From Chelonoidis abingdonii (taxonomy: Eukaryota > Chordata > Testudines > Testudinidae), in assembly GCF_003597395.2 (NCBI RefSeq), contig NC_133782.1:9934881-9998880 (forward strand): a DNA stretch of 64,000 nt. The letters are read 5' to 3'. The notes beneath the pieces are model-generated. The model searched no databases and was not told where the DNA came from. It was given only the letters and a program-made list of their open reading frames with translations. Made by a program: the position numbers and the translations under genes. Positions 9,136 to 21,413 of this stretch are shown here, one piece after another. The stretch's first letter is position 1; every line of letters starts with the position of its first letter.

Positions 9136-11482
9136 TAATAAGTACCTACTTTTTTGCTATCCATATGTCTTTACTTTAGGTACCACATTTAGCTCTTGTT
9201 ATGAAGCTATATTATCTAATACCATCTCCAGTGTGCCCCTACCAGCCATTCTCTTCTTGCAAATGCATGAAATCATGTTAGGATTATGTGTCCGGTATGA
9301 AGGGATGGGCTGCAGTAAAGAATCTTCTAACTGCTTCTAGTAGCACCCTATGGACTCGTGGGCATGGGTATGAGGCTTGAGTAGCAATGCAGCGTGGACA
9401 TTCAAGCACGAGTTTTAAATGACCAAGTCTGCAGGTGCAGGTCCAATAGACCCAGATTTACTATGCAGAGTAGACATACCCCGAGAGAGGCTCTGATCCA
9501 AAGCCCATTGACATCAGCGGAAAGATTCCCATTGACTTCAGTGGGTTCTGGATCAGACCCAGAATGAAAATAATTCAGGGTCAGATTCACAGTGTTTTTC
9601 AAGTGGTTTAAACTTACAGTCAAAATCAAGCTTCTGCTACTCCAGGTCATGAGCTGAAAAGGAAGAACTTGATAAAAGGTGAGCTGCTCTCTTCAGAAAA
9701 CAAAAACCCCATTTAATCAAAGTCAATGGAGAATATTAAGGAATAACAAATTATGGTAGCACTTTAAAATGGCCCTGGGGAAAGCAGAGGAACCTAAAGC
9801 AACTCACATGTTGTGTGACATGGAATACAACCAAGGATAGGGAACATCACATGGAGAGCATGGGGAAGGAAATAATCCATCTATTTCCTTGTCTAGTAGG
9901 AAAGCACATCCATTATATTTTTAGAACAGGCTGGTTAAATTCTACTCTATATAGATTTCTATACTGCACTCATCACTGTAGTATTTAGTGGGATACAAAT
10001 AAACTAAAAACTCAAATTATGATCCTATTGAGGTTACCCCCCAGGAAACCATAGCTGTCAGTTTGATGAACTAGTCTGCATTCTCACTGTACTGTACATT
10101 GGGCATGTTGGCAAAACACAATTGACACATGAAGCCTGTAAACCCCCAGACATCACTGAATTATAATAAGCAATATATTTAAAGTTTATTTCAAAATGTA
10201 ATGATCAGCCTTCCAACCTACGAAGACCTTGATGTATTTGGGGAGCAGCGCAGAGTTGGAAGTCTGGTATTTTAAGTACATTGCATCACTGTATCAATTA
10301 CACATTATTGTTTTAAAGAATGCAAAGCTACCGTGATCAAAAAAGTCCTTTAATGTGCAATGTATTATTTTATTTGGATTTCATTTTTAATGAGGCATGA
10401 TTTTCAAAGTGAATAAATTGCTTTGTATAAATTGCTCATCTTTCTAATCACTCTGAAGTCAATCTAAAAAATGCATTTAAAAATGAATTCTATTATTTTT
10501 AAAGTGGGGAAAGTGCTAATGTAGATTTTTTTTCCACCCTCACCACCGTGTTTTAATTGAATTGAATTCTTGAAACTGAATAAATGGTGCATGAATGTGC
10601 ATAGATTAAAAGTTCAATTTCTTCAATCAAAAATTCAGAATGCTAGACTAGGCATGGTAAAAAAACAAGGCAAAATAGCATCTGCTAATATTAAACTGAG
10701 ACTCTGCCACTCCACACTGAATTACAAAACTTTATCTAATGACAGAATAATTAAGCACACATGAAGTAATCACCAGTACATTGTCAGAAACTGAGTCTAA
10801 AATCAAGATATAAATATCAGCAGTTTCATGCACTAAGTCTGTAACATTTGCATTCCCTGACTAACTCCAATCAATGAGTCAACTGCAGCAGGTCGAAAGC
10901 AAATGTGATAAAATGCTACCTTATGAAGTAATTGCCTTCATAGATCTTACCAAATGAGTCATAAAACTATTCATCAATATCCTTGGTTGTGCAGCATAGC
11001 AGAGTTGAGAGGTAAGCTCAGGGAATTCTCTGATCAGAAAAGCTTACTCTGTGATTCCTTTCTCAGTCCATAAATCATAATTTCTTGAATTTGGTACCAA
11101 GGTTGAGTAAGAAATGAAAACATCCACTACCATTAGGCGACTGCTAACAAGGCGTTAACTTTTCCATTAATGGAATTGACAAATTTAAATAGATTTTAAA
11201 AGCTCATTTGCGTCAAATCTAAAGAGGTGAAATAAGTTGTCTGAATGTTCCCTTTACTTATATACTGAATTATTTGCATTTTTTCGTGGATTTTCTTTTC
11301 TGCTGACATATAGCTTCCAGGTACCTGAGAAATATATGTCACACCTACTTATACCATACCCTCTGCTTGTTTCTCTTATTTCTAGTTTTCACATTTATTA
11401 TTTTTAATTATTAGTTTTTCATGTTTATAAAATATCACCATTGTGAGCCATCATGGGGCCCCAACTGAGCAATCCATCTCTC
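9136..11482. other. Mostly unassigned AT-rich stretch
   Basis: A scrap at 9485-9570 ('cccattgacttcagtgggtt', 'ctggatcagaccc') looks like an old amniote repeat. The rest, including 10150-11450, is AT-rich and looks unique. No coding signal. Confidence 0.45.
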
Positions 11483-11598
11483 TTCAGCAAAGTCTTCAAC
11501 AAGATGCTTAAGTACCATATACTTCAATGGGACCTAAACATGGGCTTAACATGCTGAACAGGAATGGACTTAAGTATGTGCTTAAATGCTTTGCTGAA
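11483..11598. repeat. Old inverted-repeat element
   Basis: 'ttcagcaaag' at 11483-11492 is inverted as 'ctttgctgaa' at 11589-11598. The interior holds 'gatgcttaagtacc' against 'acttaagtatgtgcttaaat' around the centre 'acttcaatgggacc'. This matches an ancient amniote MITE with 'tgcttaagtgctttgctga' ends. A related scrap is at 55330-55400. Confidence 0.55.
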
Positions 11599-12139
11599 AT
11601 AGGAACTGGAGACCTGTCCTATAGGAAATCAATAGTTACCCAAAATAATATAAAAGGGACTGCCCATCGAGATATAACCAGTCCCATTTTTAGCCTGGTC
11701 TCTTCTCAATAGCCTGAGAAGAGATGGCAAAAGATGCAATGACAGACACTTTAGTGCAACGTGTGAGATATTTAAATATCTACTACTCACAAGAACACAA
11801 AACTATACTCTTTTCAAGGTAAAATCCTTCTCTTTCCAACTTAAAGAACATCTTGTATTACCAACTCAACACCAGCAATGATTCTCCCCTAGTTCTGAGC
11901 TATCACGTATGTTTCAGCACATATAGAATCAACACATTAACAAGGGCATGACAAGGCATCATCAGAAAGATAATTAGCAAGTCAGGCACACATGCAATAA
12001 GCAGGAAGGTAACTAGCAGAGGGATCTACCCCTTTTACCAAGGGTTCACGTGAGTCCTTGTGTTTTATCAGCCAGGCAAGGTACTAACAAACTTCAACGA
12101 GACTTTATTTTTACAGTGGAAACCTCTTCATCAAGCTGC

Positions 12140-12735
12140 AACTGCACCCTCTGTAAAAGCAGCAGAGAATCCTGTGGCACCTTATAGACTAACAGACATT
12201 TTGGATCATGAACTTTCATGGGTGAATACCCACTTTGTCGGATGAATGTAGCAGAAATTTCCAGGGGCAGGTATATATATGCTAGCAAGCAAGCTAGAGA
12301 TAACGAGGTTAGTTCAATCAGGGAGGATGAGGTCCTGTTCTAGCAGTTGAGGTGTGAAAACCAAGGGAGGAGAAACTGGTTCTGTAGTTGGCAAGCCATT
12401 CGCAGTCTTTGTTCAACCCTGAGCTGATGGTGTCAAATTTGCAGATGAATTGAAGCTCAGCAGTTTCTCCTTTGAAGTTGGTCCTGAAGTTTTTTTTGGC
12501 TGCAGGCATGGCCACCTTATAGTCGCGATAGTGTGGCCCAGGGAGGTAAGTGTTCTCCTACAGGTTTTGTATATTGTCATTCCTAATAGCTGATTTGTGT
12601 CCATTATCCTTTCCGGGAGAGACTGTCCAGTTTGGCCGATGATACATCGCAGAGGGGCATGTGCTGCATATGATGGCGTATATTACATTGGTGGACGTGG
12701 CAGGTGAATGACTGGTGATGTGTGGCTGATCTGTA
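12140..12735 (-). mobile_element. Penelope-like element, broken GIY-YIG end plus terminal repeat
   Basis: Minus-strand fragment of a Penelope-like retroelement. From right to left it has VIYAIICSTCPSA, then IIGQTGQSL in another frame (GQTG at 12626-12637), then GHKSAIRN and a C-terminal tail with FICKFDTISSGLNKD. Together these are the end of the GIY-YIG endonuclease region and the PLE C terminus. At least two frame changes and a stop break it. The C-terminal frame stops near 12320 and the hammerhead-bearing terminal repeat follows. The reverse transcriptase is absent, so the copy is 5' truncated and non-functional. It anchors the identity of the shorter pieces at 863 and 8991. Confidence 0.85.
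12204..12241 (-). ncRNA. Hammerhead ribozyme relic in PLE terminal repeat
   Basis: Minus strand: box 1 CCGACAA (12235-12241), stem II GTGGGT/ACCCAT with ATTC loop, GAAA (12214-12217), then GTTCATGATC. U4 and G8 differ from the consensus, so activity is unlikely. It lies directly downstream of the PLE coding tail, the position expected of a 3' PLTR ribozyme. Confidence 0.6.
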
Positions 12736-14754
12736 ACTCCTCACTCTGCTCTCCTCAACTATCTCCTCCCGCCTTCCGTTTCCGTCATTTCAGACCTCCA
12801 ACAGGCAGGTTGCTGCCATGTCATAAGATACAGCAGCATCCTAAACACGCACACCTTGCATGTCACTAACCTGTAATGCAGCTCTTGTGTGTGACGGCAC
12901 TGAATATTCCAGCCTCTCTCTGAAACCCGCTGCTGTGCAAGTCAGTCCAAGCTAGCAATTAGAGGGATGTTGGGAGAAGACGTGTGAGCAGCAGGCCTAG
13001 GGAAGATTCACTAGATCTGCCCTGTTTTGGGAAGTGCCAGGACACAGAGGTGTAGCAGCCACCATCCCAGTCCCTAGGTTGAACTCAGTGGGCGTTTTGC
13101 CTATGGAATGCAAGAGTGGTGCCAATGAGCACCAGCTCCCTCTCTCCCCTCTAACATCCTCCTCATTGCTCCCTTTCTTCTCTTACACTCTTTCTCCTGT
13201 CCTAGATATGTCCTACCTGAGTTAATAAAATACTTTCATGCAACATGATGCCCAGTTAAATCTTCCATTTGTGGAGGCTCAAGACCACAAACTTGAAAGA
13301 ACTTTCTATACTCTTTACAAGGCTCATTTGCCTTCATACCAGAGCTCCAAAAGGGATGAGGGATACAATGCTATTTGCTGAGGGAAGGATAAAAAGAGGG
13401 ATCTATGTCAGTAGTGAGTGAAGGGCGAGGTTGTGCCAGTGTAGAGACTGTGCAGAGCCACATTGCCCCAGACTGGAAGGACAAGGCACCACCTCATCCC
13501 CATCCTTAAACATTGGTACCTTAGGAGGCACATAGAGAGAGCAGAGACAACAGCTGGGCAACTCTTGAGCCATTCTCTTGTAGGGCCACCTGTTCAAGGG
13601 TCAGTCACATTCTGGCCCAAAAGACCAGACTCTCCCCAAGACAGGCTCCCAATGACTTCAGCAGGCTTTGGATCAGGCCCTGGTTGCCGACTGCTATTAC
13701 TTTTTAAGTAATTTCCCAAAAATTCATGTTATACAGTCTTTCTCCTCTGGGCAGTGGACAGCTGCTAGGCACCCAGTTTCTCATGTAAATCCTGGTATGT
13801 TCCATTCACTGCCTGAAAAATCTTTTCTGCAATAGAAACTTTGTGTTTTCCCATCCAGTTTGTAAATAAGTGGCACTAGCTTAGCATTGATATGGTCTCC
13901 TGGAGCCTTAATAGCTTACATAACTCTAGGTAATGACACATTTGATGGCAAGTCATCTTCCAATGATTGACTAACAGCAAACCTGGGTTAAGCACGCCTG
14001 CTCCCAGCTTGACCCACTACAGAGCTGACAGCAGACTGTCTACACACAGCTGGAGGTGTCTGCAACTGCGTAGGCTGCTTTGACTGGCTACATTTTCCTG
14101 GGACTTTTCCTCCATTTGGAGGAAAACTAGTTTTTAATCTCGGCAATACACATTTTTGCTGGATGGTTGCTTTCTGAACTTGGGGAATCTGAACACAGAC
14201 AGAGACAGAGCAAGGATGGCAAAATAATGCATTATCTTCTTAAAGGTAAAACAGATTGCTGTTGCCTTACACAAGCAGCAACAGAGAATTTCTCAAATAT
14301 ACATGATACAGGAACACAGCACAACTGAGGGAAAAGTAGCTATGGATTACAATAAGCCTATATAATTTCTATCATTCTATTTTAGGGCATGCTATAGTGC
14401 CTGTCCCCTCTAGTATGGTCGTGTGACTTTGTGGGGGGATAGGTCGGACAGATATAATCCCCAGAAAAATGACAGCAAGCACAAGTTCATTTAACCAGGA
14501 AGCAATTATTTTATTGTTGGAAGGACAGCTCACCCTTGGCTGCTCATGTTGGTATTACATTCAGGCTCACTCTCTCAGAGAGAGAAGGGAAAAATTAAGT
14601 AGGTATACTCCTGAACTTGTTCCCCTTACTGATTCCTGAGCTTGGGTCCATGTAACACAGGTTGAGTAACATACTCTGGGAGCACTTCATGTTAGCATGC
14701 AAAGAAACACATACTCACCCAGCCAACACAATTACTCCATCAAACTAGGTATAA
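12736..14754. other. Mostly unassigned stretch
   Basis: A pyrimidine-rich tract at 13135-13200 and a scrap at 13645-13690 ('cttcagcaggctttggatca') of an old dispersed repeat. No gene was recognised. Confidence 0.45.
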
Positions 14755-14995
14755 GACACACATTTTTATCAGTAACCATTGGAACAGGTTACCTAGGAGT
14801 GCAATGGCCTCACCATCTCTTTTTTTTAAAATAAAGACTGGATATCTTTGTAAAAGATAAAGAGAAGTTGTGGCCTTAATGCAGGAATTTATGGATACAT
14901 GTTTATGACCTGTGTTACGCAGGAGGTCAGACTCGATAATCATAAAGTTCTCTTCTGGATTTACAGGCTATGGATTACAATACTAAAGGCTTCAC
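14755..14995 (+). mobile_element. CR1 LINE 3' end
   Basis: Plus strand: 'accattggaacaggttacct', an internal 'aaagactggatatctttgt', then 'gacctgtgttacgcaggagg' and 'tcagactcgataatcat'. This is the C terminus and 3' UTR of a CR1 subfamily also seen at 35612-35812. Diverged, with small gaps. Confidence 0.65.
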
Positions 14996-16621
14996 CAGGT
15001 AAATTGCTAGTAGACTTTAGGAGTCTTCTGCTCTTCTCCCTTCCTATTAGAGGAGGTTCTGCTTGGAATATACTTCTCCTCTTCTCTCTCTTACCCCTTC
15101 ATAATAATTAACATGAACGATCCTGTCATTATAAACATCTCAGTGACATGGCTGTAGGTTAAATTATGACAAAGGTATCAGACTCAAGACCTACAGCCTA
15201 GAAAGAACAATAATTGTTTCTCTAGGGTCACATTACCTTTCGCTAATCTATGGTGTTAAAACTGCCCCTCAACCTCGGTGAGAAAATAGGCTGGGTTTCT
15301 GTCAGAGAAAAGGTGTAAGGTTCCCGAGGGGGTATTTGCTGGGGTAGGGGCTGCAGTGGCACAAGACACCTGTGGGGAACCAGCTCAGCACCCGAAGTGC
15401 ACACTCCAGCGTAGCCCATTTCAGTCTCTTTTGGCAAAGCCTGAAAGGAGTTCTCAAAGTTAATGCTATCCTCCTGTGGGTGATGGGTAGATATACACAG
15501 GCCTGTTGAAGCCAATGGTAGAACAACTATTGACTTCAGTGGCGCCAGGGTTTCATCCCTGGAGAGCAGTGGGTTTCAGAGGAGAACACAGGGATGTAGG
15601 GCAAAGTTTTCAAAATAACCTAAGTGACTTTGAAGTCTAAGTCTCATTGACTTTCAATGCAGTTATCACAACAATAATAGTAATAAATAATATAAATCAG
15701 AAATATCTGTGAAAAGAGCCACCTAGAGGATTTTCTGTCAAAGGTGAGGTTCTTGATTCATTCATTAATAATTTTATTTTTTCATGTCTTTATTCTCAAC
15801 ATTATAAAATGGTTTCAGGATATCTCTTTTAAAGTTCTTGGCAGTGACACTTCTGCAGCAAAATTACATTGCGTTTTTCTAGTTACTGCAATAATTTGGC
15901 ACTAAGCAGATCTTTTTCTGTAAATCGTCCTTTGAAAAAATACTTTCTAAACAACCCTTGTGAAGACTGTCATTCTTTGTTTGCCAGAACTCTTGCATCA
16001 GACAAAATGCTATACTGCTAACTTCTGAATAATTTATTGTATGGGCCGGCATGGGTTCTTCCTTATAATGCCCTTTTCGAGGTTAACAGGAGTCTCAGCT
16101 AAAACCAGTTCGTGACGACATTGAGAGGTAAATAATTTTGAAAGTGAAATAATTGCACTGAAAAAGTTAACTGTCCATGTAATCATATACATAAATCAAA
16201 CATCCATGGACGCAGTTACTTTTCCTCATTTCTCTCCATCTCCTCTCCTCTGTTAACAAGAGCAAAACAAGCCATGGCTTAAACTGAATTTTTCATAAGA
16301 CAAAAAATTATTCAACTTTTTAAAAATTCTTCTTAGGACATTAAAGAAGGATGGTTAGTATTATCCAAAGGACAGTGGACAATTGGAGGGAATAGAACCA
16401 AACATAGACTCTTTTGAAAGTCACATCCTAAGTAAATTAGGCACTCCAAAAATTGTGTACAGTGTTTAGGTACCTAAAGATGCAGACAGGCGCTTAGCAG
16501 AGTTTTCAAAAGAGGCTAACCATATGTCTGTATATCATTACCTCAAAAAATCTGGCCCTCAGCTCCTAAAGAATTTCTTAGAAATTGAACTTCTAACTCC
16601 CAAAATGTCTAAGACTTCTTT
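14996..16621. other. Stretch with no supported feature
   Basis: AT-rich, probably unique sequence. Nothing recognised. Confidence 0.45.
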
Positions 16622-16730
16622 AGGAGTAATACTCACATTATAGATGACTCCAGGAGTAATACTCCTGGAGTAATACTCCTGGAGTATTATAGATTACTCT
16701 CCAGGAGTAATACTCACATTATAGATGACT
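16622..16730. repeat. Palindromic 14-bp tandem repeat between 28-bp direct repeats
   Basis: A 28-base word beginning 'aggagtaatactcaca' is identical at 16622-16649 and 16703-16730. Between them the 14-mer 'ggagtaatactcct' is repeated head to tail at 16653 and 16667, with a partial third unit at 16681. Each unit is itself an almost perfect palindrome. Confidence 0.95.
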
Positions 16731-17490
16731 GATGAAATTTTTTCAACTACAATTTCCGAGAAAACTGGATTTTGACAACAATGAAATTTTTCATGGAAAA
16801 AAAGTCATTTTTGTTTTTAAAAAACCTAAATTTTTTGAAAGTTTTCCTTTATTTATTTTTTTTCTTAAAATTGTGGCAAAAGCTCCAATCTTTGTCTCTC
16901 TTTGTCTTTCTTTTTCTTAAAACATTTTCCAATCAAAGCAAGGGAAACATATTTCTTTAAATAATAGAAAATGGGATTTATTTTTCAGACAAAATGAAAA
17001 GTTTTCAAATAATACTGTTGAAAAGAAAAAATGGAAAATTTCAAACAAATCAATAAATCTTCATTTTTTAAAAAAATTATGAAACATTCTTAGCTTTTTT
17101 CAAACACATTGATAACATCATATGTTGAATATGGCAGCTATATACATTATAATTCTATTTAGCAAGCTTCTAGTGTACACATAAACGGTACCAATTACAC
17201 TGGTATCGCTCTATGTGCTTCCAGAGCATTACTCCAATGTAAACAAGAGTAAGATTTAAAAATAGAAAACAAAATCTTTTCAGGTAGCCTGAAACTGAAG
17301 AAACAAACAAACAATCAAAAACTCCACAGTTTGTTATCCTTTTTATTAATTTTTCAGGTTTTCAGTGAAAATCTCATTTTTTTTAAATGAAAACTGAAGA
17401 GTTTGTTTTTCCTGAAAAAAATCTATTTCTTGAAAAGCCATTTTGTGTAAAAAAGTTTTGATGGAAAATGTTCACCCAGCCATTACTATT
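16731..17490. repeat. AT-rich foldback element relic
   Basis: Dominated by runs such as 'tttttcatggaaaaaaagt' and 'gaaaattttc'-like words in both orientations. The right edge 'gatggaaaatgttcacccag' resembles the terminal wording of the foldback element at 18771-19690. Boundaries are uncertain and the left terminus was not found. Confidence 0.4.
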
Positions 17491-18770
17491 CATAATGACA
17501 AGACCCATTGTGCCACCTAAAGAGTACACCTTGCAATTCACGATAGTTTGGATTACATTAGAATTGCCTTATTTGGTCATGATGTGCTCTAGCATGATGA
17601 AAGGCTACTCCCAGTACAGCTACAGTGCCTATAATTATATTTTGACTTCAATTCTGGGCCAGATTTTAATAAGATTTAGGCATCAAAACAATCCATTTAG
17701 AGGCCCAGGTACTTGAATTCCAACATACATGATAAACAAATATCTAAAATTAGGCACAAAAATTGCACAGTTAAAATTTCTGTAAGCCCGACTGTAAATC
17801 TCCCCACCCCCCTAAATACTGGTGCTTTAAAATCAGTTTATTTTAAAACTGCCATTGCTATGCACAATATACAATACAGTAGTTGAAACTTTGGCTTTTC
17901 CTGACCACTTTTACAGAATTTATAGATGACACAGTGTTAGCTGCAAAAATTACATTGGCAGAGACTAAACCAGATTCAAGAGCTAAATAATTTGTAGACT
18001 TGGTATTCAGACTCTGAGCTTCTGTAACATTGATTGATTGACGAGAAACTTCTGGACATACCCCTTTCCCACAGTTCTTACTAGTATGTTTTATAAGATG
18101 ACCCACTGGATACTGGGAAGATGTCTTTAGAACGCTCTAATGAGAATTCCTAATGAGTCCCCCATTGTTATAAAAGAGGACATGATTCTCGATAGCTGAT
18201 TAACAGCAAGCCCTTCACTGACCAACTTCAGGGAACTGCTAGAAAAGAAATGAACATGTCCATTAAATAATAGCAAAATGATAAAGAAGGGCTTTGTTCC
18301 CCTGATAGAGCATAAGTGCCTGTCCTGTACTCTCTGTTGGAGGCACTCAGAGACCTCATCCACAAAAGTTCCATGACCCAAACATACTTCCAAGCTAACA
18401 TAGCTCTCTGCCCTTTAGCGGACTTAAAAGTTCTGAAAGTTTATGTCACATCTAAAAGGTCAAAGATTATATTTAAACGGAATCAGCTGTTAGAGACAAG
18501 TCTTTCATCCTGTACCAAATCTGAGTAAATGGACTTGTCAGGGTAATGGAAGTGGGGGTGGAATCTTGCTCTCAGTCCAAATACATTTTGGTTGCCAACG
18601 TATTCTTAAGGCAGTGTAGTGCACTCTCTGTTCAGGGCATTGTACCTATGTAATCTTCCATAGGTTCTTAGAGCCTGAAAGGACATAGAGCAAGTGCAGA
18701 AAGGAGTTTAGGAGCAGGATAGGAATACTGGTGGAGTGTAGGAGGCAAGGCTAGCAGGCCCATTAGGACT
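17491..18770. other. Stretch with no supported feature
   Basis: Nothing recognised on either strand. Confidence 0.45.
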
Positions 18771-19690
18771 AGAGTTGGTCAGAAAATTTTCAGTGACATG
18801 TTTTGTTTGGAAAACACTGATTGGTTGAAACCAAAACTTTTCATGGGCATGTATCAATCCTCACAAAGCTTTCCTCACCTCCAGGCAGGGGTGAAAGTAA
18901 TATTCAAATCTTACCTGTCCAGGGGCTGGCTCCAGGCCCTTGGGGGGGGGGGGGCTCAAGTGGAAGGGGCAGAGTTAGGGGTCAGCTTCCCCCAGCGAGC
19001 CCATCTACGCTGCCTGGTCTGCGCCTCCAGGGGCTCTGGCGATTTCAAAGGCAAGGCCGATGTGTGTTTGTGGGGGGAACGTTAAAGTGCTGCTGCGGCA
19101 GTGCTTTAATGTCAACTGTTTACAAGCCGGTACCAGCTGCTTACCAGTATGCTGTACCGACTCACTTTCACCACTGCCTCCAAAGTGCCTGGGAGAGGGG
19201 CGGAATGGGACAGTGCCCACCCCAGAATAGCCAACAATCCAGTGGTTATGGGACTTATGTGGGAGTTCACAGTTCAAGTGCTTGCTTTTAGTCAGCTAGA
19301 ACGAGGACTTGAACATTGGGGCCTTACAGCTCACGAGTGCCCTAACCACTCAGTTATTGGCTAGTGGGTCTCTCGGAATTTATCCTGGGGAAGCTATCCA
19401 CTTTATATAAGCCATTAACGATGTATTGGTTGGGGATGGGGAGGGGAGAGATTGACTGCATTGCCCAGGGGTTGTGGCACTTACCTGAGATATGGGTTTA
19501 ACCTTGGTTCCCACATCCCCAATGAGTGCCCTAACCACTAGTATGTGGGGTATCCTAGGATAGGCTCTCTCATTCTCCATCAAACACTTCAAAAGATCGC
19601 AGATTCATCCAGATGCAGAACAGGAAATTATTTTTTTTTGTAAACTCAAAAAATTTTGAAAGACGTGAAAACTGTTTCCTGCCCACCTCT
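18771..19690. mobile_element. Large foldback element with nested insertion
   Basis: The left end 'agagttggtcagaaaatttt' is inverted at the right end, whose complement starts 'agaggtgggcaggaaacagt'. An inner inverted pair at about 19230-19345 carries 'ccagtggttatgggac' against 'gtgccctaaccactc'. The host is split by a complete hAT-like copy at 18886-19176. No clear target duplication was seen for the outer element. Confidence 0.5.
18886..19176. mobile_element. hAT-like family II element with 8-bp duplication
   Basis: Termini 'caggggtgaaagtaa' and 'tcactttcaccactg' are inverted repeats. Flanks 'cctccagg' (18878-18885) and 'cctccaaa' (19177-19184) agree in six of eight bases, the duplication length of hAT transposons. 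The interior is GC-rich with a 13-G run at 18942-18954 and has no transposase. Other family members are at 33048-33604 and 60310-60403. Confidence 0.75.
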
Positions 19691-20297
19691 CATGATGACA
19701 TGGATTCACCTACTGAACCTGTGACTGTCCAACCAGAGGGTCATTTGCACTAGTTGTCATCACTATCACAGCCATAGAATGGATCAGCTGTTGCTACGTG
19801 GCCGAGGGGTAGACAGTTGTCCCCTCTCACAATTGCCACAGGACACACACTGCACCATGCTTGTTTACTCCAGCTTGGTGTAGTGCTGAGGATTTACGAT
19901 TTATCTTTGCTAGGCAAATCTTAGGTCTGCTCATCATTGAACATCCAAGGTAATGAACATTTGTCAGATTTGAGTTGCCAGAACAATGGCATTATCATGG
20001 TGTTCTTCAGTAATGCTCCAAGAACTGTACACTCCATGACTTCAGGAAACCAGAGATAGGCAGAAGATAAATCTGAGTGCATTGCACTTTTGCCTTCTAA
20101 ATACAGTATCATTACTGCGCATGACCAGTCCTTCATATGGGACCTTATTCTTTGAGTCCAGATCCTTACCAGCTGATGCACACAAATCTAATGTAACATC
20201 AGGGTCCATCGGCTAAACAAAAAAGCAAAGTTAGGTGGGAGGGAAGGAAAGAGCAACCTTATTTATTACTGAACATATTTACAACCACCTGAGATCT
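19691..20297. other. Stretch with no supported feature
   Basis: Nothing recognised. Confidence 0.4.
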
Positions 20298-20305
20298 ACT
20301 GCATT

Positions 20306-20725
20306 CATGAGCACTGATTCCCTGGGTGCTCGGAGGCTCAAGCACCCACAGAGAAAAGATAGGGATTGCTCAGCACCCACAGGGTTGGCCAGGGCTGCTG
20401 CTCTGGTGGACCTTGGACTAGCTGCCAATCAGATACTCAGCAGCTGGCCCCATGCTCCCAGCAGCTCTTCACTGGCTGCCCCACTGATCGATCATCTGTT
20501 CAGTAGGGCTGCACTGACACTGGCTCCACGATTCCCCCTCCCCCATACTGCTCTTAAAGCAGGAGGGGGCAGAAAGCAGCAAGCTGTGGGGGGGAGTGGG
20601 GCTCAGGGAAGGGGGCGGAGGTGGGACAGGAGGAGATGGAGTGGGGCCCTGAGGGTGGGGCCTTGGGGGAAGGGGCTGAGCCGGTGTGGGGCACCCACCG
20701 GTAAAACGAAAAGTCAGCATCTATG
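20306..20725. mobile_element. hAT-like family I element, complete non-autonomous copy
   Basis: Left end 'catgagcactgattccctgg' and right end 'aaagtcagcatctatg' are diverged inverted termini. Flanks 'actgcatt' (20298-20305) and 'actgtgtt' (20726-20733) form an 8-bp duplication with two adjacent differences explained by CpG decay. The interior is GC-rich with G-runs and no transposase domain. A 163-codon open frame crosses it but follows composition only. Confidence 0.8.
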
Positions 20726-20733
20726 ACTGTGTT

Positions 20734-21413
20734 CATCATGTCCTTTAAATGGGATTCCAAATTCTAAGATGGGAGTTTTGTAACTAAACTTTGTGGTTTA
20801 TTCTGGTGGTGAATGTGCCACAAGTGCTAAATTGGCTAGTGTACAGCAATCCCCATATTCACTCCCATGTTCAGATTTACTTACGTTCTAATCAATATGT
20901 TCCATGCATTTTGTCGATACTGGAGATCATCTTATTACATGCTCAATTGATTCTTGGAATAACAAGAAGCTGTGCAAGACTGTACTCTGTGGATAAGGCA
21001 GATGTTTTTCTGACCTCCACCTACTAGCTTTAGATAGCCAGATTTGTTTGGTTTTTTGTGAAAAAAAAAAATCCCACTAGACATTTGACCCACGCAGAGC
21101 AGATATTACATTGTGATATAGATAGCTAGATAGATTTCTTCCTCTAACCTGTCAGACATCTGACAATTATGTGTGAAAGCCATGGCAAAGTTTTAATTCC
21201 TAAGAGACTGCGACTTTAATTCCTGGCTGACATTCTTTGTGAAAATTTTGGCACATGCCATGCTGAATGCAGAGTATATTATCCAAAGGAAATTTAAGAA
21301 AAATGGAAATTCAAAATGAACATTTGATTTTGAAGCAGGGGTGTGCACATGGGTGCGTGTTTGTTCCTCTGGCTACTTCTGCTGTCTAGTTGCATAGTGG
21401 GGTGTTTCTGATC
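20734..21413. other. Stretch with no supported feature
   Basis: AT-rich, nothing recognised apart from a short 'gatagctagatagatt' microsatellite-like run near 21120. Confidence 0.4.

Noticed and set aside
13135..13230. Pyrimidine tract followed by AG as a splice acceptor
   Set aside because: No open exon with domain content follows. Such tracts are common by chance.
18821..19291. 156-codon open frame
   Set aside because: It is formed by the nested hAT-like element and its foldback host, and has no protein domain.
20235..20726. 163-codon open frame
   Set aside because: It runs through a non-autonomous hAT-like element. The open frame reflects GC-rich, stop-poor sequence.
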